A DNA stretch of 64,000 bases from Periconia sp. R9002 (GCA_023627715.1 JAMAHW010000074.1:124001-188000), one strand, 5' to 3'; numbered from the stretch's first letter, positions 10,589 through 24,627 are shown. Notes: a model not told the origin generated them from the sequence alone. Translations and numbers: made by a program.

Positions 10589-12352
10589 ATGTCCGTTGCT
10601 TTCAAATCGGGAGATATCCTTTTCAAGGACGCCAGTGTCATCGATGGCACCGGTGATACACCCCGCTACACAGCTCATGTCCTGATACGTAATGGGAAAA
10701 TCCATAACATTTCCCGCTCCCCTTCCTCATCAATAGAATCCCACGGCGAAGAAGTCCGCGTCATTGACTGTCACTCGGGCAGTTGGGTGCTTTGCCCCGG
10801 GTTTATCGACATGCACGCCCATTCCGATCTGTCTCTCCTTCACACTCCTGACCATTTGGCCAAAATCACGCAAGGCGTGACCACAGAGGTCATTGGTCAG
10901 GATGGCATCTCGTATGCGCCGGTAGACGATGTTTGCCTCGGCCACATACGCACACAGATTGCAGGTTGGAACGGAAACCCGCAAGACGAGCAGTTCTGGA
11001 ACCGTTGGCGGACAGTGAAAGAATACCTAGACGTGCTAGACCGAGAGCGCATCGCAACGAATGCGGCGTTCTTAGTCCCGCAGGGAAATTTGAGAATGTT
11101 GGTGCTTGGTTATGATCCGCGACCTGCCACCAAAGACGAGATAGAGAAGATGAAGGCCATCCTCGTCCGTTCACTCGAAGAAGGCGCAGTGGGAATGAGT
11201 TCCGGTTTGACATATGTGCCGGGTATGTACGCCTCCGACTCCGAACTTGGGGAGCTGCTCCGAGTGCTTGTGCCCTACGGAGCATATTACTCCCCGCACC
11301 ATCGGAGCTACGGCAAAGGCGCTCTCCAAGCGTACCGCGAGATGATCGAGCTGGCGCGAGATACCGGGGTCAGACTTCATTTAACACACGCTACGCTCAA
11401 TTTCGCAGAGAACAAAGGAAGAGCGGATGAGCTTATCAAGATGCTCGATGACGCGCTCGCCGATGGTGTCGATATCAGTCTAGACACATATCCATACCTT
11501 CCCGGATCTACGACGCTTGCGTCGCTGCTGCCGAGCTGGGCTGCAGCTGGAGGAGGGGCTGAATGTATCAAGCGCCTGCGTGACCCCGAAACCCTCGCGA
11601 AGATACGCCATGGGGTCGAAGTCATCGGTACAGATGGGTGCCATGGATGCACCATTGCTTGGGAAGGGATTGAAATCAGTGGTGTCACCAATACTTCCCT
11701 GGCATCACGTTTCGTCGGAAAGAGGATAGGTGATGTAGCCGACGAGGAGAAGAAAGACCCATTCGACTTGCTAGTCGAGCTCCTTATCGAAGATAATTTA
11801 GCAACCACCATCCTCCAACATGAGGGCCACGAGGAAAACGTTCGGAAAATCATGAAACACCCGAAACATACCGCTGGCAGCGATGGTATCCTCACATCGA
11901 TGAAGCCACACCCTCGAGGCTGGGGCACCATGCCTCGGTATCTAGGCCATTACGCGCGCGATCTCGAACGCGGCAAGCAACGTGAGCTCTACAGCACGAC
12001 CTCTTCCCTCACCGACGAACCCACTTCGGTTCCCGCGGAACGCATCTTTGAGGGAGGGTTGGAGGAGGCGGTTTCGCATTTGACCGGCCGGGCGGCGCAC
12101 GTGGTAGGTATGAGAGATCGAGGGCGTGTTGCCGAGGGGTATCAAGCCGATCTCGTGTTATTTGATCCTGAGACTATCCTGGACCAGGCGACCTTCTTCA
12201 AGCCACAGGTCGCTGCCAAAGGTATCAGGTACGTGCTTGTGAATGGTAAGATCGCAATTGAGGAAGGGAAGCCGACAGGGTTGAGGGCTGGCAAGACGAT
12301 TCGCCTTGTCCAACAAAAATCTTCTTCTTCTAATGAATATATTGTGGTTTGA
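10589..12352 (+). CDS. N-acyl-D-amino-acid deacylase-like amidohydrolase
   Basis: A single exon encodes 587 residues. This metal-dependent amidohydrolase shows the HAHSD motif after PGFID (about residues 75-80), the D-aminoacylase signature SSGLTYVPG (about 205), metal-site histidines in HHRSYG and HLTHAT, the metal-binding Asp in GSDG (about 430), and a C-terminal beta-domain closing with ADLVLFDPE. The family hydrolyses N-acyl-D-amino acids or related cyclic amides in the cytosol; no signal peptide is present. The Cys that bridges metal in classical D-aminoacylases (GNCG) is Asp here (GQDG), so substrate and metal use may differ. It follows the P450 by 297 bp on the same strand and may be the right border of the metabolite block. 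The lack of introns, unlike its neighbours, could reflect acquisition from bacteria, but is not proof. Confidence 0.85.
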   Translation: MSVAFKSGDILFKDASVIDGTGDTPRYTAHVLIRNGKIHNISRSPSSSIESHGEEVRVIDCHSGSWVLCPGFIDMHAHSDLSLLHTPDHLAKITQGVTTEVIGQDGISYAPVDDVCLGHIRTQIAGWNGNPQDEQFWNRWRTVKEYLDVLDRERIATNAAFLVPQGNLRMLVLGYDPRPATKDEIEKMKAILVRSLEEGAVGMSSGLTYVPGMYASDSELGELLRVLVPYGAYYSPHHRSYGKGALQAYREMIELARDTGVRLHLTHATLNFAENKGRADELIKMLDDALADGVDISLDTYPYLPGSTTLASLLPSWAAAGGGAECIKRLRDPETLAKIRHGVEVIGTDGCHGCTIAWEGIEISGVTNTSLASRFVGKRIGDVADEEKKDPFDLLVELLIEDNLATTILQHEGHEENVRKIMKHPKHTAGSDGILTSMKPHPRGWGTMPRYLGHYARDLERGKQRELYSTTSSLTDEPTSVPAERIFEGGLEEAVSHLTGRAAHVVGMRDRGRVAEGYQADLVLFDPETILDQATFFKPQVAAKGIRYVLVNGKIAIEEGKPTGLRAGKTIRLVQQKSSSSNEYIVV

Positions 12353-12449
12353 GAAAGCGGTAGTGATATACCGTTGTATATTTTAAAGCTTTGATAGATA
12401 TGTATCGAAACACGCCCAGCACTGACAACCCAAGAGGCAACACCCTTCC

Positions 12450-13861
12450 TCAAACAAATTCCTTGCTGGTGGTCGCCTTCGCACCGTCCCCACCAACAAG
12501 CATCATCTCCTCGAAGCTCAAATCCGCATCCTTCTCCTCCTTCCTAACCTCGTCAGCACCACCAACAACAACCCCTTTCCCACCCGCTTCCTTCTTCCTA
12601 CTGCTGCCCTCCACCTTGGACGCCTTACTCGGCTTCCTCCCAATCCTCACCTCCTCGTCCCTCTCCAGCACATCCTCCTCATCCAACAACCCCAACGCGA
12701 CCAACTTGGCCCTAGCCCCCTCCTCATCCTCCCTCACATAAAAAAACAAACTAATCCTCACGAGCGTCGACTCTATGAAGCTCTTCAGCGTGGGCATGGT
12801 AGCCGCAATGATGGCGAAATGCTGCTCGATGAGGGCCCAGACGGCGACGCCGACATTGGTGCGGAACACGTCGTCGGAGTTGTAATTCCCCTGCAGGACG
12901 AGGGTGCGCACGATGGCGGCGACGGAGGCGAAGACGCCGAGGCCCATGAGGACGCACATGAAGACCTTTTCGCGGCGCGGGACGTGCAGCTTGCGGATGA
13001 AGGTCATGGGGATGAAGCTGAAGACGATGTCGAGGACGATTTGGAGGCTGCTGAAGGCGACGATGTTGCCGTTGATGATGGTGACGGGGAAGCAGGTGAC
13101 TTTTTGTTGTTGTTGCCCTCCCGCGCGACTGCTGCCCCCACCACCGCCACCCTTTTGCGGTGGTGGTGGTGGTTGTGGGGTGAAGATGCGCGGGTCCCAG
13201 TAGACGCTGAAGGGGCGGCATTGGAGGAATTGGAAGATGGTTTGGATGATGGCGGCGCTGATGATGAGGGTCATTATGGTGGTGAGGAAGATGCGCCAGC
13301 GCTTGGTGTGCTTGAGGCGGAGGAGGAGGAGTGCGACGGAGAGCTTGATGAGGGTGAGGGACCAGTACCAGAAGACCTGCGAGACGAAGAGGAGGTGGAG
13401 CGAGGTCCGTCGGCGGGCGAAGGATACAAAGAGAGCCCTTCTTCCTAGTCCGTAGAGAACGGACGCGCAGATGATGCCGTACTGGACGATAGCTAGAATC
13501 TAAGGAATGAAAAGTCAGTTTGTATTCTTGTCAATCGGAACGTACACAGTGGAGAGAGCCCTACCAAACCAGCCAAAATCGACCAATCATCCGCCCTCAA
13601 CTTCCACGTCGGCCTCGCCCTCGACCAAAACCTCGCCGCAATCAGCGCAATGGATAGCAGCATCAACGCCCCGCCCAGTCCCAGCAAAACAGGCGCTCCA
13701 TTCGTATCGTCCTTGCCCGACCGAAGGAGGCCGGGGTTGAAACCAGGGCGCGACATGTTGAAGAAGGGCATGTTGTTGCCTCCGAAGCCGCCGGGCAGCT
13801 CGTCGATGGGGAGCATGGTGGGTGAGGGAGTCGAGTCCGGGATCTCGATGAAGTTCTCCAT
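12450..13861 (-). CDS. Fungal rhodopsin-like integral membrane protein
   Basis: Two exons (13861-13565 and 13499-12450; 64-nt intron) give 448 residues. Hydrophobic helices begin at about residue 57 (APVLLGLGGALMLLSIALIAARFW) and continue through RADDWSILAGLILAIVQYGI, the Trp-rich SQVFWYWSLTLIKLSVALLLLRL helix, a FLQCRPFSVYWDP loop and CFPVTIINGNIVAFSSLQIVLDIVFSFIPM. This is the order seen in the fungal rhodopsin-domain family found beside CFEM receptors. Function in the family is mostly unknown; a plasma-membrane sensing role is often suggested. A Pro/Gly/Gln-rich insertion interrupts the extracellular loop, and the C-terminal tail (about 110 residues) is charged and presumably cytosolic. 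No CFEM domain is present. Start and splice sites are clear. Confidence 0.85.
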
Positions 13862-15207
13862 GGTATAATTTTTTTTCCCTCCTCTTAGTATTTCCTAGGG
13901 GCTTGTGGGAAATTCCGTGCAAACAAAGTCTGGAATCGAAAAGTAGATATTATAATAATAAAGAAATGAGTAAAAGGTATCGTAACAAGAACAACAATCT
14001 CGGAGAAAAAAAAAAGGAGGATTATCGATTGCACTGCGACCGTGCTGGTAACGACTGTATTGAAAAAGAGCGTGTCGTGATATCGTTCATGCTGGCCAGC
14101 CAGATCCGTGAAGGTGAAATCAGTCCTCTCTTGTCGATCGAGCCAGTCGTCGAAAAGGAGTGCAGTCCGTTTAGATACCCATGTCGTGATCAATCGCAAG
14201 TACAATACGTACACTTGGTAGAATGGGTGGATCCTTTGTGAACAGATGTCCCAAACTCGAAAGGGGGGAACAAAGTCTGGAGAAAAAGCGAAGAAAACAG
14301 ATGGAAGCAAAAGACGTTTTGAGGGGGAAAACCGATCACCCTAGATAAGCTCCCTTGATCTGTTAGCTAATTTACCCCAGATTTACAGCATTAACCCGGT
14401 CAGCTCGTCTGAACAGCCCACGAGAGTCGTTCGCAATGCATTCCCTGCAACACACCCGTTGCGCATCATCCTCCAAACGCGAAAAATGCATGGGGCTGCT
14501 GATTCGTCTCAGCTACGGTTTCATGACTAACTGGCATAAGGCACACACTGTACTTACTCAAGTGGCACCCACCCACCACCAAAACGCGGTATAAAACCCA
14601 GAACGAGTCGCTGGAAGGGGCGCGCTCGGGTCGGCTGATTCCCAGTCGCAGCGGGTAAAACGATGAGCCGAGGAGTTCTGCTGTCGTGCTGGCGAGGTCG
14701 TGTTCCCCTGCGGCAGATGATGTAGCTGACCCAACTTTAGCAGTGCGGGTGGAAGCTGATCACATGCCTACCTGCTTTAGTTATACATAGCCGCGCAACG
14801 TCAGTGCTTCATGATTTGTATAAAATCAATGCGAAAATACATCTATGTTGGGTGGCGCTTCAATTGCGTTGGATGCTTGTTTGTTTTACTCGTCTTTCTC
14901 AGGGCATGAGCGTAGTTCAAACTTCACCGATTACATGTCTGGGGAGGCTTTTTTGCCATGCTATTGCTACATATGCATGCTATCAATGTCGTGGTACGCT
15001 ATGCATGCACGCCTGCTTGAGCCACCACACCTTACTCCCATCGCATATGCCGTATTCGTACCACTGCATCCTGAACCACCCCATTTCTAGACGCTGTTCC
15101 ATTCGAGGTGAGCGACATGGCGCTAACATGAGGCAACTCCCCTACCATTCTATCCAGCATGGGAGATTGCAGTGGTGCAGTCCAAATAACAATGATCAGC
15201 TGAATTA
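13862..15207. other. Intergenic, no gene seen
   Basis: Promoter side of the rhodopsin-like gene and 3' side of the glucoamylase. Small reading frames here have no family resemblance or plausible coding character. Confidence 0.5.
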
Positions 15208-17088
15208 CTATCTACTGGGCGTGCCTACGGGTCCATCCCAAGCATCCTCCGCCGTCTGTTGGCCCACGGTGCCGTTGCTACAGCCCTGCACAGTCAGCGT
15301 GCGGTTCTTGGACTCGGGAATCACGGAGCCATTGGGCTCGATCCTCAGGTACTGATATTCGACGACCAGGTCTGCTGGCAGCTCCGCAACAAAGTTCCAC
15401 AGCGGACGTTCAGACGTGTATCCAAGAGCGCTGCCGCCGAGCGCATCGGCGGTTTTGAAATTGCCCAGTTCCGAAGTGTTGCCCGTTATGTAGATGTTCT
15501 CCCCGTAGAAAGTCGTCGCATTTAGGTTAAAGGACAGGAGCACGGTGCAGGCAGGTGAATTTTCCGGAGCCCCAGCTCGGATAGCAGGTGCGTACGAACC
15601 CGTGACAGAGCCGGCCTGGCAAGTGCCAGGGAAGCTGGGGTTCGCCGGAGCGCCCCATGAAGGCACCGCATTGCCTGACCCCGAAGCAGCACGACGCGCA
15701 TTCCGCATGGTGACAAAAGCAGCGTACGACCACGTGAGATCGCGGGCCGAGATGGCTGTTCCATTTTCGCGACTGTATTGTTCGGCGAGAGCTCCGCTTT
15801 CTGGAATGTACTGCAAGGTTTTGCTGGCGTAACCATCCGCAGCAGCACCTACTGCCGTGAGGAGCGAGGCTGTTTCGTCTGAACCGGCAGAATATTTGCC
15901 TATTTGTGCTGACGGGTAGATCCATTGCCAAAACGGCAAGGTAGTCTCGGAGATGTCGATATCTTTACCAGTCCATTGCGCTTTGGCATTGTACAGTTGC
16001 TCGGCTACCGCAAGGGTCGTAAGATACCATGGGTTGCCCTCGAAATAAACGTCCTCCGCATAGCGGCCTACCGCAACAGCATCTTGGGCGGATGCGTTGC
16101 GATTGATGGTGTAAATGTCACGGAAAGCATCCACGTAAGCCTTGAGGTTCAAGAGGGCACGAGAGGAGCAAGGCTGGAATGTACTGTCGTCACAGCCGGC
16201 CTTGGGATCATACGTGGAAATGACACCGATCACCGTCCCCGCGTCGATTCCCGTCCTGCTGAATCCCGCTTGTGTATTGGTGTTGGCTGTGATATAATGC
16301 CCGTTCCAATAAGACTGGAGCAGACAAAGAGTGTTCGGAGCCTGCGATTCATACGCTGCTACGTCTTTGCCAAGCTGCTTGCCCAGAGTTATTCCCTCGA
16401 CCAGCGCGCGGTGTTGGACAGCCGTAGCAAAAAAGGAGCTTCCGCTGACTTCTTCCCACAGATCAAAGCCGGTCTCATTCCAGTATTGGGCCACATATTT
16501 CAAGTCGTTCTCAATGACATCCCAGATTATGTCTGCCTCGTCGCGATTGGTAGCATCGTTTGTGCCGAGAAGGTAGTTTGAGTACGTAATGAGAGCCGTT
16601 GCACGTAGAGCCGGTCCATCCCGCTGCGGGCGGCCCCAGGGACCGTTGAAGCGCGTCAAATTGGCGTAGAATTTGGGTTCTCCAAGACCACGTCCGGAAC
16701 CCAAGGCACCCGAAGGATTGCTAACAGTCTGAAGGGTGGCTTGTGTTTGAACATAGAGTCGAATCTGGTCCCTCAGAGAAGAGGAACCGCCATTGATAAA
16801 CTCGTCCACGATCATCTTCATGGTCAGGGCGGCGTCCCGAGTCCAGGTGTAGAAGTAGTTAGGTTCTTGTGTTGAAGGGGATGCAATGATGACTCCGTCA
16901 TCTGCTCCAGGTGCTTTGCTCCCCGAGCCGCCAATGTTATCGAGCACTCCTTGAATGGAGACGTCATACTGCGGCTCAAGGCGTGCCAGGTCGGGTTGTA
17001 ATAAAGTTTGAGAGTCTCGTGGATAATGGGGACGAGACTCCACGGCAGAAGTAACCACCAATGCAAAAAGAGCCGCTCGTAGCTTCAT
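15208..17088 (-). CDS. Secreted glucoamylase (GH15 with C-terminal CBM20)
   Basis: A single exon encodes 626 residues. A signal peptide (about residues 1-18) precedes a GH15 catalytic domain with the family landmarks YFYTWTRDAALTMK, GLGEPKFYANLTRFNGPWGRPQRDGPALRA, the catalytic-acid segment DLWEEVSGSSFFATAVQHRAL (Glu about 207), the GNPWYLTTLAVAEQLY helix and SARDLTWSYAAFVTMRNAR. After a short linker, a starch-binding CBM20 (about 510-605) shows NIYITGNTSELGNF, RPLWNFVAELP, VEYQYLR and the final NRTLTVQGC. The enzyme releases glucose from non-reducing ends of starch outside the cell. Length and domain order match typical fungal glucoamylases, although the Ser/Thr-rich linker is very short. 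Absence of introns is unusual for the family. A candidate CreA site is noted upstream. Confidence 0.95.
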   Translation of the reverse strand: MKLRAALFALVVTSAVESRPHYPRDSQTLLQPDLARLEPQYDVSIQGVLDNIGGSGSKAPGADDGVIIASPSTQEPNYFYTWTRDAALTMKMIVDEFINGGSSSLRDQIRLYVQTQATLQTVSNPSGALGSGRGLGEPKFYANLTRFNGPWGRPQRDGPALRATALITYSNYLLGTNDATNRDEADIIWDVIENDLKYVAQYWNETGFDLWEEVSGSSFFATAVQHRALVEGITLGKQLGKDVAAYESQAPNTLCLLQSYWNGHYITANTNTQAGFSRTGIDAGTVIGVISTYDPKAGCDDSTFQPCSSRALLNLKAYVDAFRDIYTINRNASAQDAVAVGRYAEDVYFEGNPWYLTTLAVAEQLYNAKAQWTGKDIDISETTLPFWQWIYPSAQIGKYSAGSDETASLLTAVGAAADGYASKTLQYIPESGALAEQYSRENGTAISARDLTWSYAAFVTMRNARRAASGSGNAVPSWGAPANPSFPGTCQAGSVTGSYAPAIRAGAPENSPACTVLLSFNLNATTFYGENIYITGNTSELGNFKTADALGGSALGYTSERPLWNFVAELPADLVVEYQYLRIEPNGSVIPESKNRTLTVQGCSNGTVGQQTAEDAWDGPVGTPSR

Positions 17089-18132
17089 CTTGCAAGAGGA
17101 TCGGTTGTGGGAAGAATTGAGTTGAAGAGGTAGAATTTTCTGGACCGGGCGGGCGAGCGGAGGTTAAATAGGTACATGGTTGGGCGAAATACCACACAAA
17201 ACAAAGAAAGGTTGCGTTTGATCGGGCACTGTGGTGAAAAGGCAGACGTAAACATAGTAGGTAGGTGGCACAGAGGTCGTGAATTGGTCGAGGGCCCGGA
17301 CAGGAGGAGCCGTGCTATTTGCTGATCCCCCGCGGACCCGGTCGGTGAATTAGACGTCCTTGTAGGCTTGTACGCGGAAGGAAGGTGATGAGTCGGTACA
17401 AGTGGATCTGTGCAAGGAATTGTGGTAGCGCGTCCAGGCATAACTACCTGTCGTGTCTGTGTATGGCTGTATGTACATGGCGCAGACCGATAGAGCTGGT
17501 ATTCGTCAAGATTTGGGTAGGTTTACGGGTGGCGTGACTAGAGGCACATGGACAAGCGCATACGCTATCGTCAATAGTGCCTGCTTTTTCATTGCTGACA
17601 TGGCTGTCAAAGTTTGTGCACTGGCTGAATGCATGCAGTGAGGTTCGTTTGTGTGTGGGTTGTGATCACGTTGTGAACAAACGCGAGCTAAGATGACAGC
17701 ATGTGAAGCTTGGCGATACTAGGCGAAGCTAGGCCTCTTTCGGGTTGGCCTGTGTTACTACCCCGCATCGCACGTGCGACATTCTTGCTCGTCAATCTCT
17801 TTGTGCAGCCCCGCGCCACAACGACAAGCCACACAAGTGCGGGGTGTCAGATTGTGTGTGTGCAACAGGAATCCGACGTCTGAAGAACGTGCACAGTCAG
17901 TAACATACGAATAAGAGGATAACAAGAAGAGAATGCACATGGCCAAGAATATCTCGTAACATCTCATCTTGATTTCGATTCAGCTTGAGCTTCTATAGCC
18001 CAGGATCTATACAAAATGTGCATGGTCTTCATTCAAAATACCAACTGCGGGGCTATCATCATTGTAAAAAAACAAAACGCCTCTTTTCCTTCCTTGAATT
18101 ATGAGTAAACCGCGTGTGAAGATTCGTTACGT
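17089..18132. promoter_or_regulatory. Glucoamylase upstream region and spacer
   Basis: The proximal part is the glucoamylase promoter. A CCCCGCGG core near 17326-17333 contains a GCGGGG match (opposite strand) to the CreA carbon-repressor consensus SYGGRG. No gene is seen in the rest. Confidence 0.35.
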
Positions 18133-20820
<2,688 letters not shown>

Positions 20821-22597
20821 TCATCGCCAAAGGTCGGCTCGGGACGATCGCTTCTGATGCGAGGGCATCCAGCTGGCGCGGGGTGGACCGCCCAATCCGC
20901 TCAGGGAGTGCGAGTGTGAGTGTCCAAATCCGTTCGTCGGGCCCAAGTTGCCTGCACTGCGCGGCCGTTCATTCTCCGCGGGGATGGCCAGGAACCCGCC
21001 GAATCCGTTTGGCACCACGACACTTCTTCTCGCATCGCCACCCCACTGCGGTCCCAATCCCTTGCTTGCGCTGTAACTGCTGAGCGGCCTTCCTCCAGAC
21101 ATGGATCCTCGTCGCCCATATCCATCGGCAGGCATGATGGAGGTGAAGATCCATTCGAGTTCGTCGAGACCTTTGGAGAAGACTTCAAGCGGCTGGCTGA
21201 ACCCTTGGGAGGGTGGCGCGTCAGCAAACGGTCGCACGGGGGGCGCCAACGTGAGAGACTCTGGGAAGTCGGGATCGCGGACATAAAGTTGGCGGAGGGC
21301 GGGGAGCGAGTTGGACATGAGTGAATTGGTAAGGTACTGGTAATAAGAAGTCGACGGCGAGTACATTTGGCTGGTGGCGTTTGCGACAATCTCGTAATTC
21401 AACTTTCGAAGGCTGCGGGAGGCCATGGGCGGGATGGGGTCAATGGGTAGCGAGTTGGAAACGGTGGCGATATACTCTAGCGATGTAAGGCTCGTGGCGG
21501 ATTGGAGTATAAGGTGCAGGGATGCAACGGGTAGCTGAGGGCAATCCTTGATCCTCAGTTTGCGCAACGCATCTCTGCTGATGGGATTCGCAAGGTAATG
21601 CACCAAGCCGTCGGCACTAACGCCCGGGATCTTGTTCAATTTCAACGTATCCACAGCAGGAAAGTCTGGGACACTGGGGACAGAGTGGAAGAAGCTGTCG
21701 TTCATCCAGGCGATATGGGAGAAGCTGACCTCGCTCAGCCAAGGGAGTACACCCAAGGCGCGGCGCACCGTGGTGGGCTCAATCTGAATGCCATTGAAGT
21801 CGACGATGCGTAGCTCTTGCCAATAGCCTTGCAACAGCGTCTCCAATGCCTGCTCGCTGCCCTCATTGTATTTCATCTTGCGTATTCTGGGGCATCTTGC
21901 CTGAAGTTCTTGTCGTAGCGTGTGGCATGAAGGATCGCCATTGTAGAAGCCTTCGGGGAGGTCGACGTATTCGAGATTGGGGCAGACGGAGACGGTGCGG
22001 GCCAGATCAGCCTTGCAAGACTCGCGGGTCATGTAGGGCAGCTTGAGGAAGCGCACGCGGGCGCCGACGTGCACGTTCTCGCGCACCGTGCGGCATAGCT
22101 GCTGCAGTCGCCTCGCGGGGGCGTCCAATTCATCGCCATTGTGCGACTTGCGCCTGCGCTGCTCGGCGTAGATTTCTTCGAGTTCGCAGTAGTGGACGGC
22201 ATCTATGCGAATGCTTCGGTACCTAGACGATGGTTCATTCGCGGTCAGCCAGCCTCCACAACGAGCAGAGAAAGAAGAAAATTGAAACTCACAGCAGGCC
22301 GGCAGCGACCGAGTACCACTGGCGGTTGGTAAGGGCGCAATGGGCAAGGTCGCGGGTATCACACGTCATGCAGCCTTCGTAGCCTGATTCCTCACTCGGT
22401 TCGAGCGTGTCGTCGGCGCAGTGCAGGCACACATACTGGAAGATGAGACGCAGGATCTTGTCGTCAAGACGGCGCGTCTGGTCGGGACCGGTGTAGGAAG
22501 GGATTTGGGAGTAGTTGTCGTAGTGAGGGAGGAGGTTTTTTGTTTTATTCTTCTTCTTGGGGCTCTTGGACCGGCGAAACAGCCTCAGGAAGCCCAT
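20821..22597 (-). CDS. F-box protein with leucine-rich-like repeats
   Basis: Two exons (22597-22293 and 22222-20821; intron GTGAGT..TCTAG splitting a Leu codon) give 568 residues. A basic N-terminus is followed by an F-box-like region at about residues 42-105 (LDDKILRLIFQYVCLHC..DLAHCALTNRQWYSVAAGLLYRSIRID). A long segment of irregular LRR-like repeats follows (FLKLPYMTRE, LEYVDLPEGF, LRIVDFNGIQIE, LDTLKLNKIPG-like, LRKLRIKDCPQLP, LTSLEYIA). The C-terminal 130 residues are Ser/Gly/Pro-rich and probably disordered. Such proteins select substrates for SCF ubiquitin ligases; the target here is unknown. An upstream in-frame ATG at 22705 would add 36 residues, but MGFLRLFRR has the more typical start. 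Confidence 0.8.
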
Positions 22598-23175
22598 GGC
22601 GAGCGGCGGAGCTGGTAGGCGAGGGGACTTGGGTGAGGAGCGGGCGAGGCGATTGGCGCGAGCGGGTGCATGCAATCTGGATGAAATGGTATGTAGGTAT
22701 ATCAATCTCTATGTTGGTGGATCACGAGAATAATAAAGGAGGAGAGGGGGAAGAGTAGGTAAGGGTAGTAGAGAGGTTTGTCATGGTCCAGGGTCCGGAC
22801 TTGCGCGGGGGCGACAGCTGTACGGCGGCGTATAACAGTATGACAAGTACCCAAAGTACAAGACTCCGTCCGATCCCCCTACCAATACAGACAAGACAGA
22901 CAATACAGCTCCGATGACTACCACAGCAGGACAAAAGGAGGAGGTTCCGCGCCGAAACAAGCAAACAAAACACCTCTCAAAGGACCAAACAAAGGCCGGG
23001 GAAACAGGCCGAAGCTATCAATAGGTACAGGTACCCTACCATAAACATCGATGCATTCATTCAGGGGCAGCCGGCCCCCGACCATCATAATCACCCCCTT
23101 CACACGACCAAAGCCAACTAGTGCCCATTCTAGCAACCACCGGCGCTGATCCATCGGGACACTACTTTGGTGTTG
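22598..23175. other. Intergenic, no gene seen
   Basis: Promoter side of the F-box gene and 3' flank of the acetyltransferase. No supported coding region. Confidence 0.45.
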
Positions 23176-23946
23176 TTATGGACATATGGACAATCGCCAC
23201 TCCTCCAACGACCTCTTCTGCCTCCCTTCTCCATCAAAATTGCCCTCGTCCAACCACTTTTCCATCGCCTGCTTGACCAGAGGCCAATCCCCGTCCAACA
23301 TGGCAAACCACGCCGTGTCACGATTGCGACCTTTGGCAATCATGTGTTGGCGGAACGTGCCCTCGTATACAAACCCCAGACGTGTAGCCGCCCGTCGCGA
23401 TGGCTCGTTCAGACTGTTGCACTTCCATTCGTACCTCCTGAACCCAAGTGTCTCGAACACGTAGCGAGCTAGCAGGTACATGGCCTCTGTGGCTGCACGT
23501 GTGCGCTGCAAGGCTGGAGTATAGAGGATGCTGCCCACCTCAACAACGCGGTTCTTAGCATCCATCCGCATTAGTGATGCCATCCCGACAGCCGTGTCCA
23601 TCTCCTTCTCCTCTTCCGAGGCAGTACTTGGGTCCTTACGGTGGAGGATGGCGTATGTCCATGGGTTTGTCGTAGCCGATTTCTCCATCAAAGTGGCCCG
23701 AAACGATTCGAGCGATTGGGGAGGTTCGTCGAAAAGATAGTCGAACAGAGAGGTCCTATCATCACCTTTGAGCAATTCATAGAGGGTCTCAGCATGATCT
23801 GCGTGGATAGGAACAATGGTAGTGTATCGTCCGGTGAGTTTGATGTTGTAGCTTGGTGGCTCGACTGCAACATCGGCTACAATTGGCCCAACCAACGGTT
23901 TGGTAGGTGGAATGGCCATCTCGTTCGACATGACGCGTCTGTCCAA
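23176..23946 (-). CDS. GNAT-family N-acetyltransferase (RimJ/RimL type)
   Basis: A single exon encodes 256 residues. The Acetyltransf_3 pattern is clear: VGMASLMRMDAKNRVVEVGSILYTPALQRTRAATEAMYLL gives the beta4 strand and acetyl-CoA pyrophosphate-binding loop (about residues 126-165), then FETLGFRRYEWKCNSLNEPSRRAATRLGFVYEGTFRQHM, the helix and strand typical of RimJ/RimL enzymes. Fungal relatives are small cytosolic transferases acting on protein N-termini, antibiotics or polyamines; the acceptor cannot be read from sequence. The start could instead be Met at residue 6 or 10, because the match to the family begins only near residue 30. Confidence 0.85.
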   Translation of the reverse strand: MDRRVMSNEMAIPPTKPLVGPIVADVAVEPPSYNIKLTGRYTTIVPIHADHAETLYELLKGDDRTSLFDYLFDEPPQSLESFRATLMEKSATTNPWTYAILHRKDPSTASEEEKEMDTAVGMASLMRMDAKNRVVEVGSILYTPALQRTRAATEAMYLLARYVFETLGFRRYEWKCNSLNEPSRRAATRLGFVYEGTFRQHMIAKGRNRDTAWFAMLDGDWPLVKQAMEKWLDEGNFDGEGRQKRSLEEWRLSICP

Positions 23947-24627
23947 ATGAATGCCATTTGTACCTCTAGGTATTTATATGGCTCGCCGGAACAATTTGAA
24001 CATGGTGTTGATGACTCAAGCTGTGACTCGACACGCCAAGCCCAGACTACCTAATTAGGTAAGGCTCGGCATGGAAGTTCTGATATTGCAAGTACCTATT
24101 GAACTTGATGGCTTTGTGACGATGGTTGTTCTTTTAATACCCACTCGACGCCGTCTGCGATTCATTATGTAGACTACATTACCATGCACTACGACACGAC
24201 AGCCTCATCCGCGAGCGGTCCGTGTTTGGGCTACTTAAGTCCGCAGCATCAGCCAGCGCCACTTCAGCCCCCACGACTACAGGCGCAGTCGCTTTTAGAT
24301 TGCGCTTAAACATTTCGGGATGGCAATGTGGTCCTTCTGCTATAACATTTCTCGTTCTTCCCTGTAAGCTCAGCTACTAGCCGTTTGATCTGTTCATCTC
24401 ATTGGGAAAGTTGAACGATGGACCATGCCCAGTTGCTGATTATAGTTACAGATACCGCAGTGTAGCGAGCACTTGAGGGCGAAAGGGTTCCTGCACAAGT
24501 AGATAAATAGTCTGGGCAGCTGCACGGTAATGGAGAGCAAATCACTCATCCTTCATCGCCTTTGCCCTCTCTACAGTATAATTCTTCAATCTTTCCATTT
24601 CAACTTCACTCCATCTACTACTCCACC
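23947..24627. other. Divergent spacer between acetyltransferase and SDR
   Basis: This stretch of about 680 bp separates two divergently transcribed genes. No coding region supported. Confidence 0.45.

Noticed and set aside
12819..13448. 209-codon plus-strand frame rich in Asp/Glu/Gly
   Set aside because: It is the complement of the rhodopsin-like gene; its composition is the expected shadow of GC-rich hydrophobic coding sequence.
13885..14310. 141-codon minus-strand frame with Phe/Ile-rich end
   Set aside because: Lies in the leader region of the rhodopsin-like gene, low complexity, no domain pattern.
14804..15355. 183-codon plus-strand frame
   Set aside because: Runs antisense into the glucoamylase 3' end and has no protein-like character.
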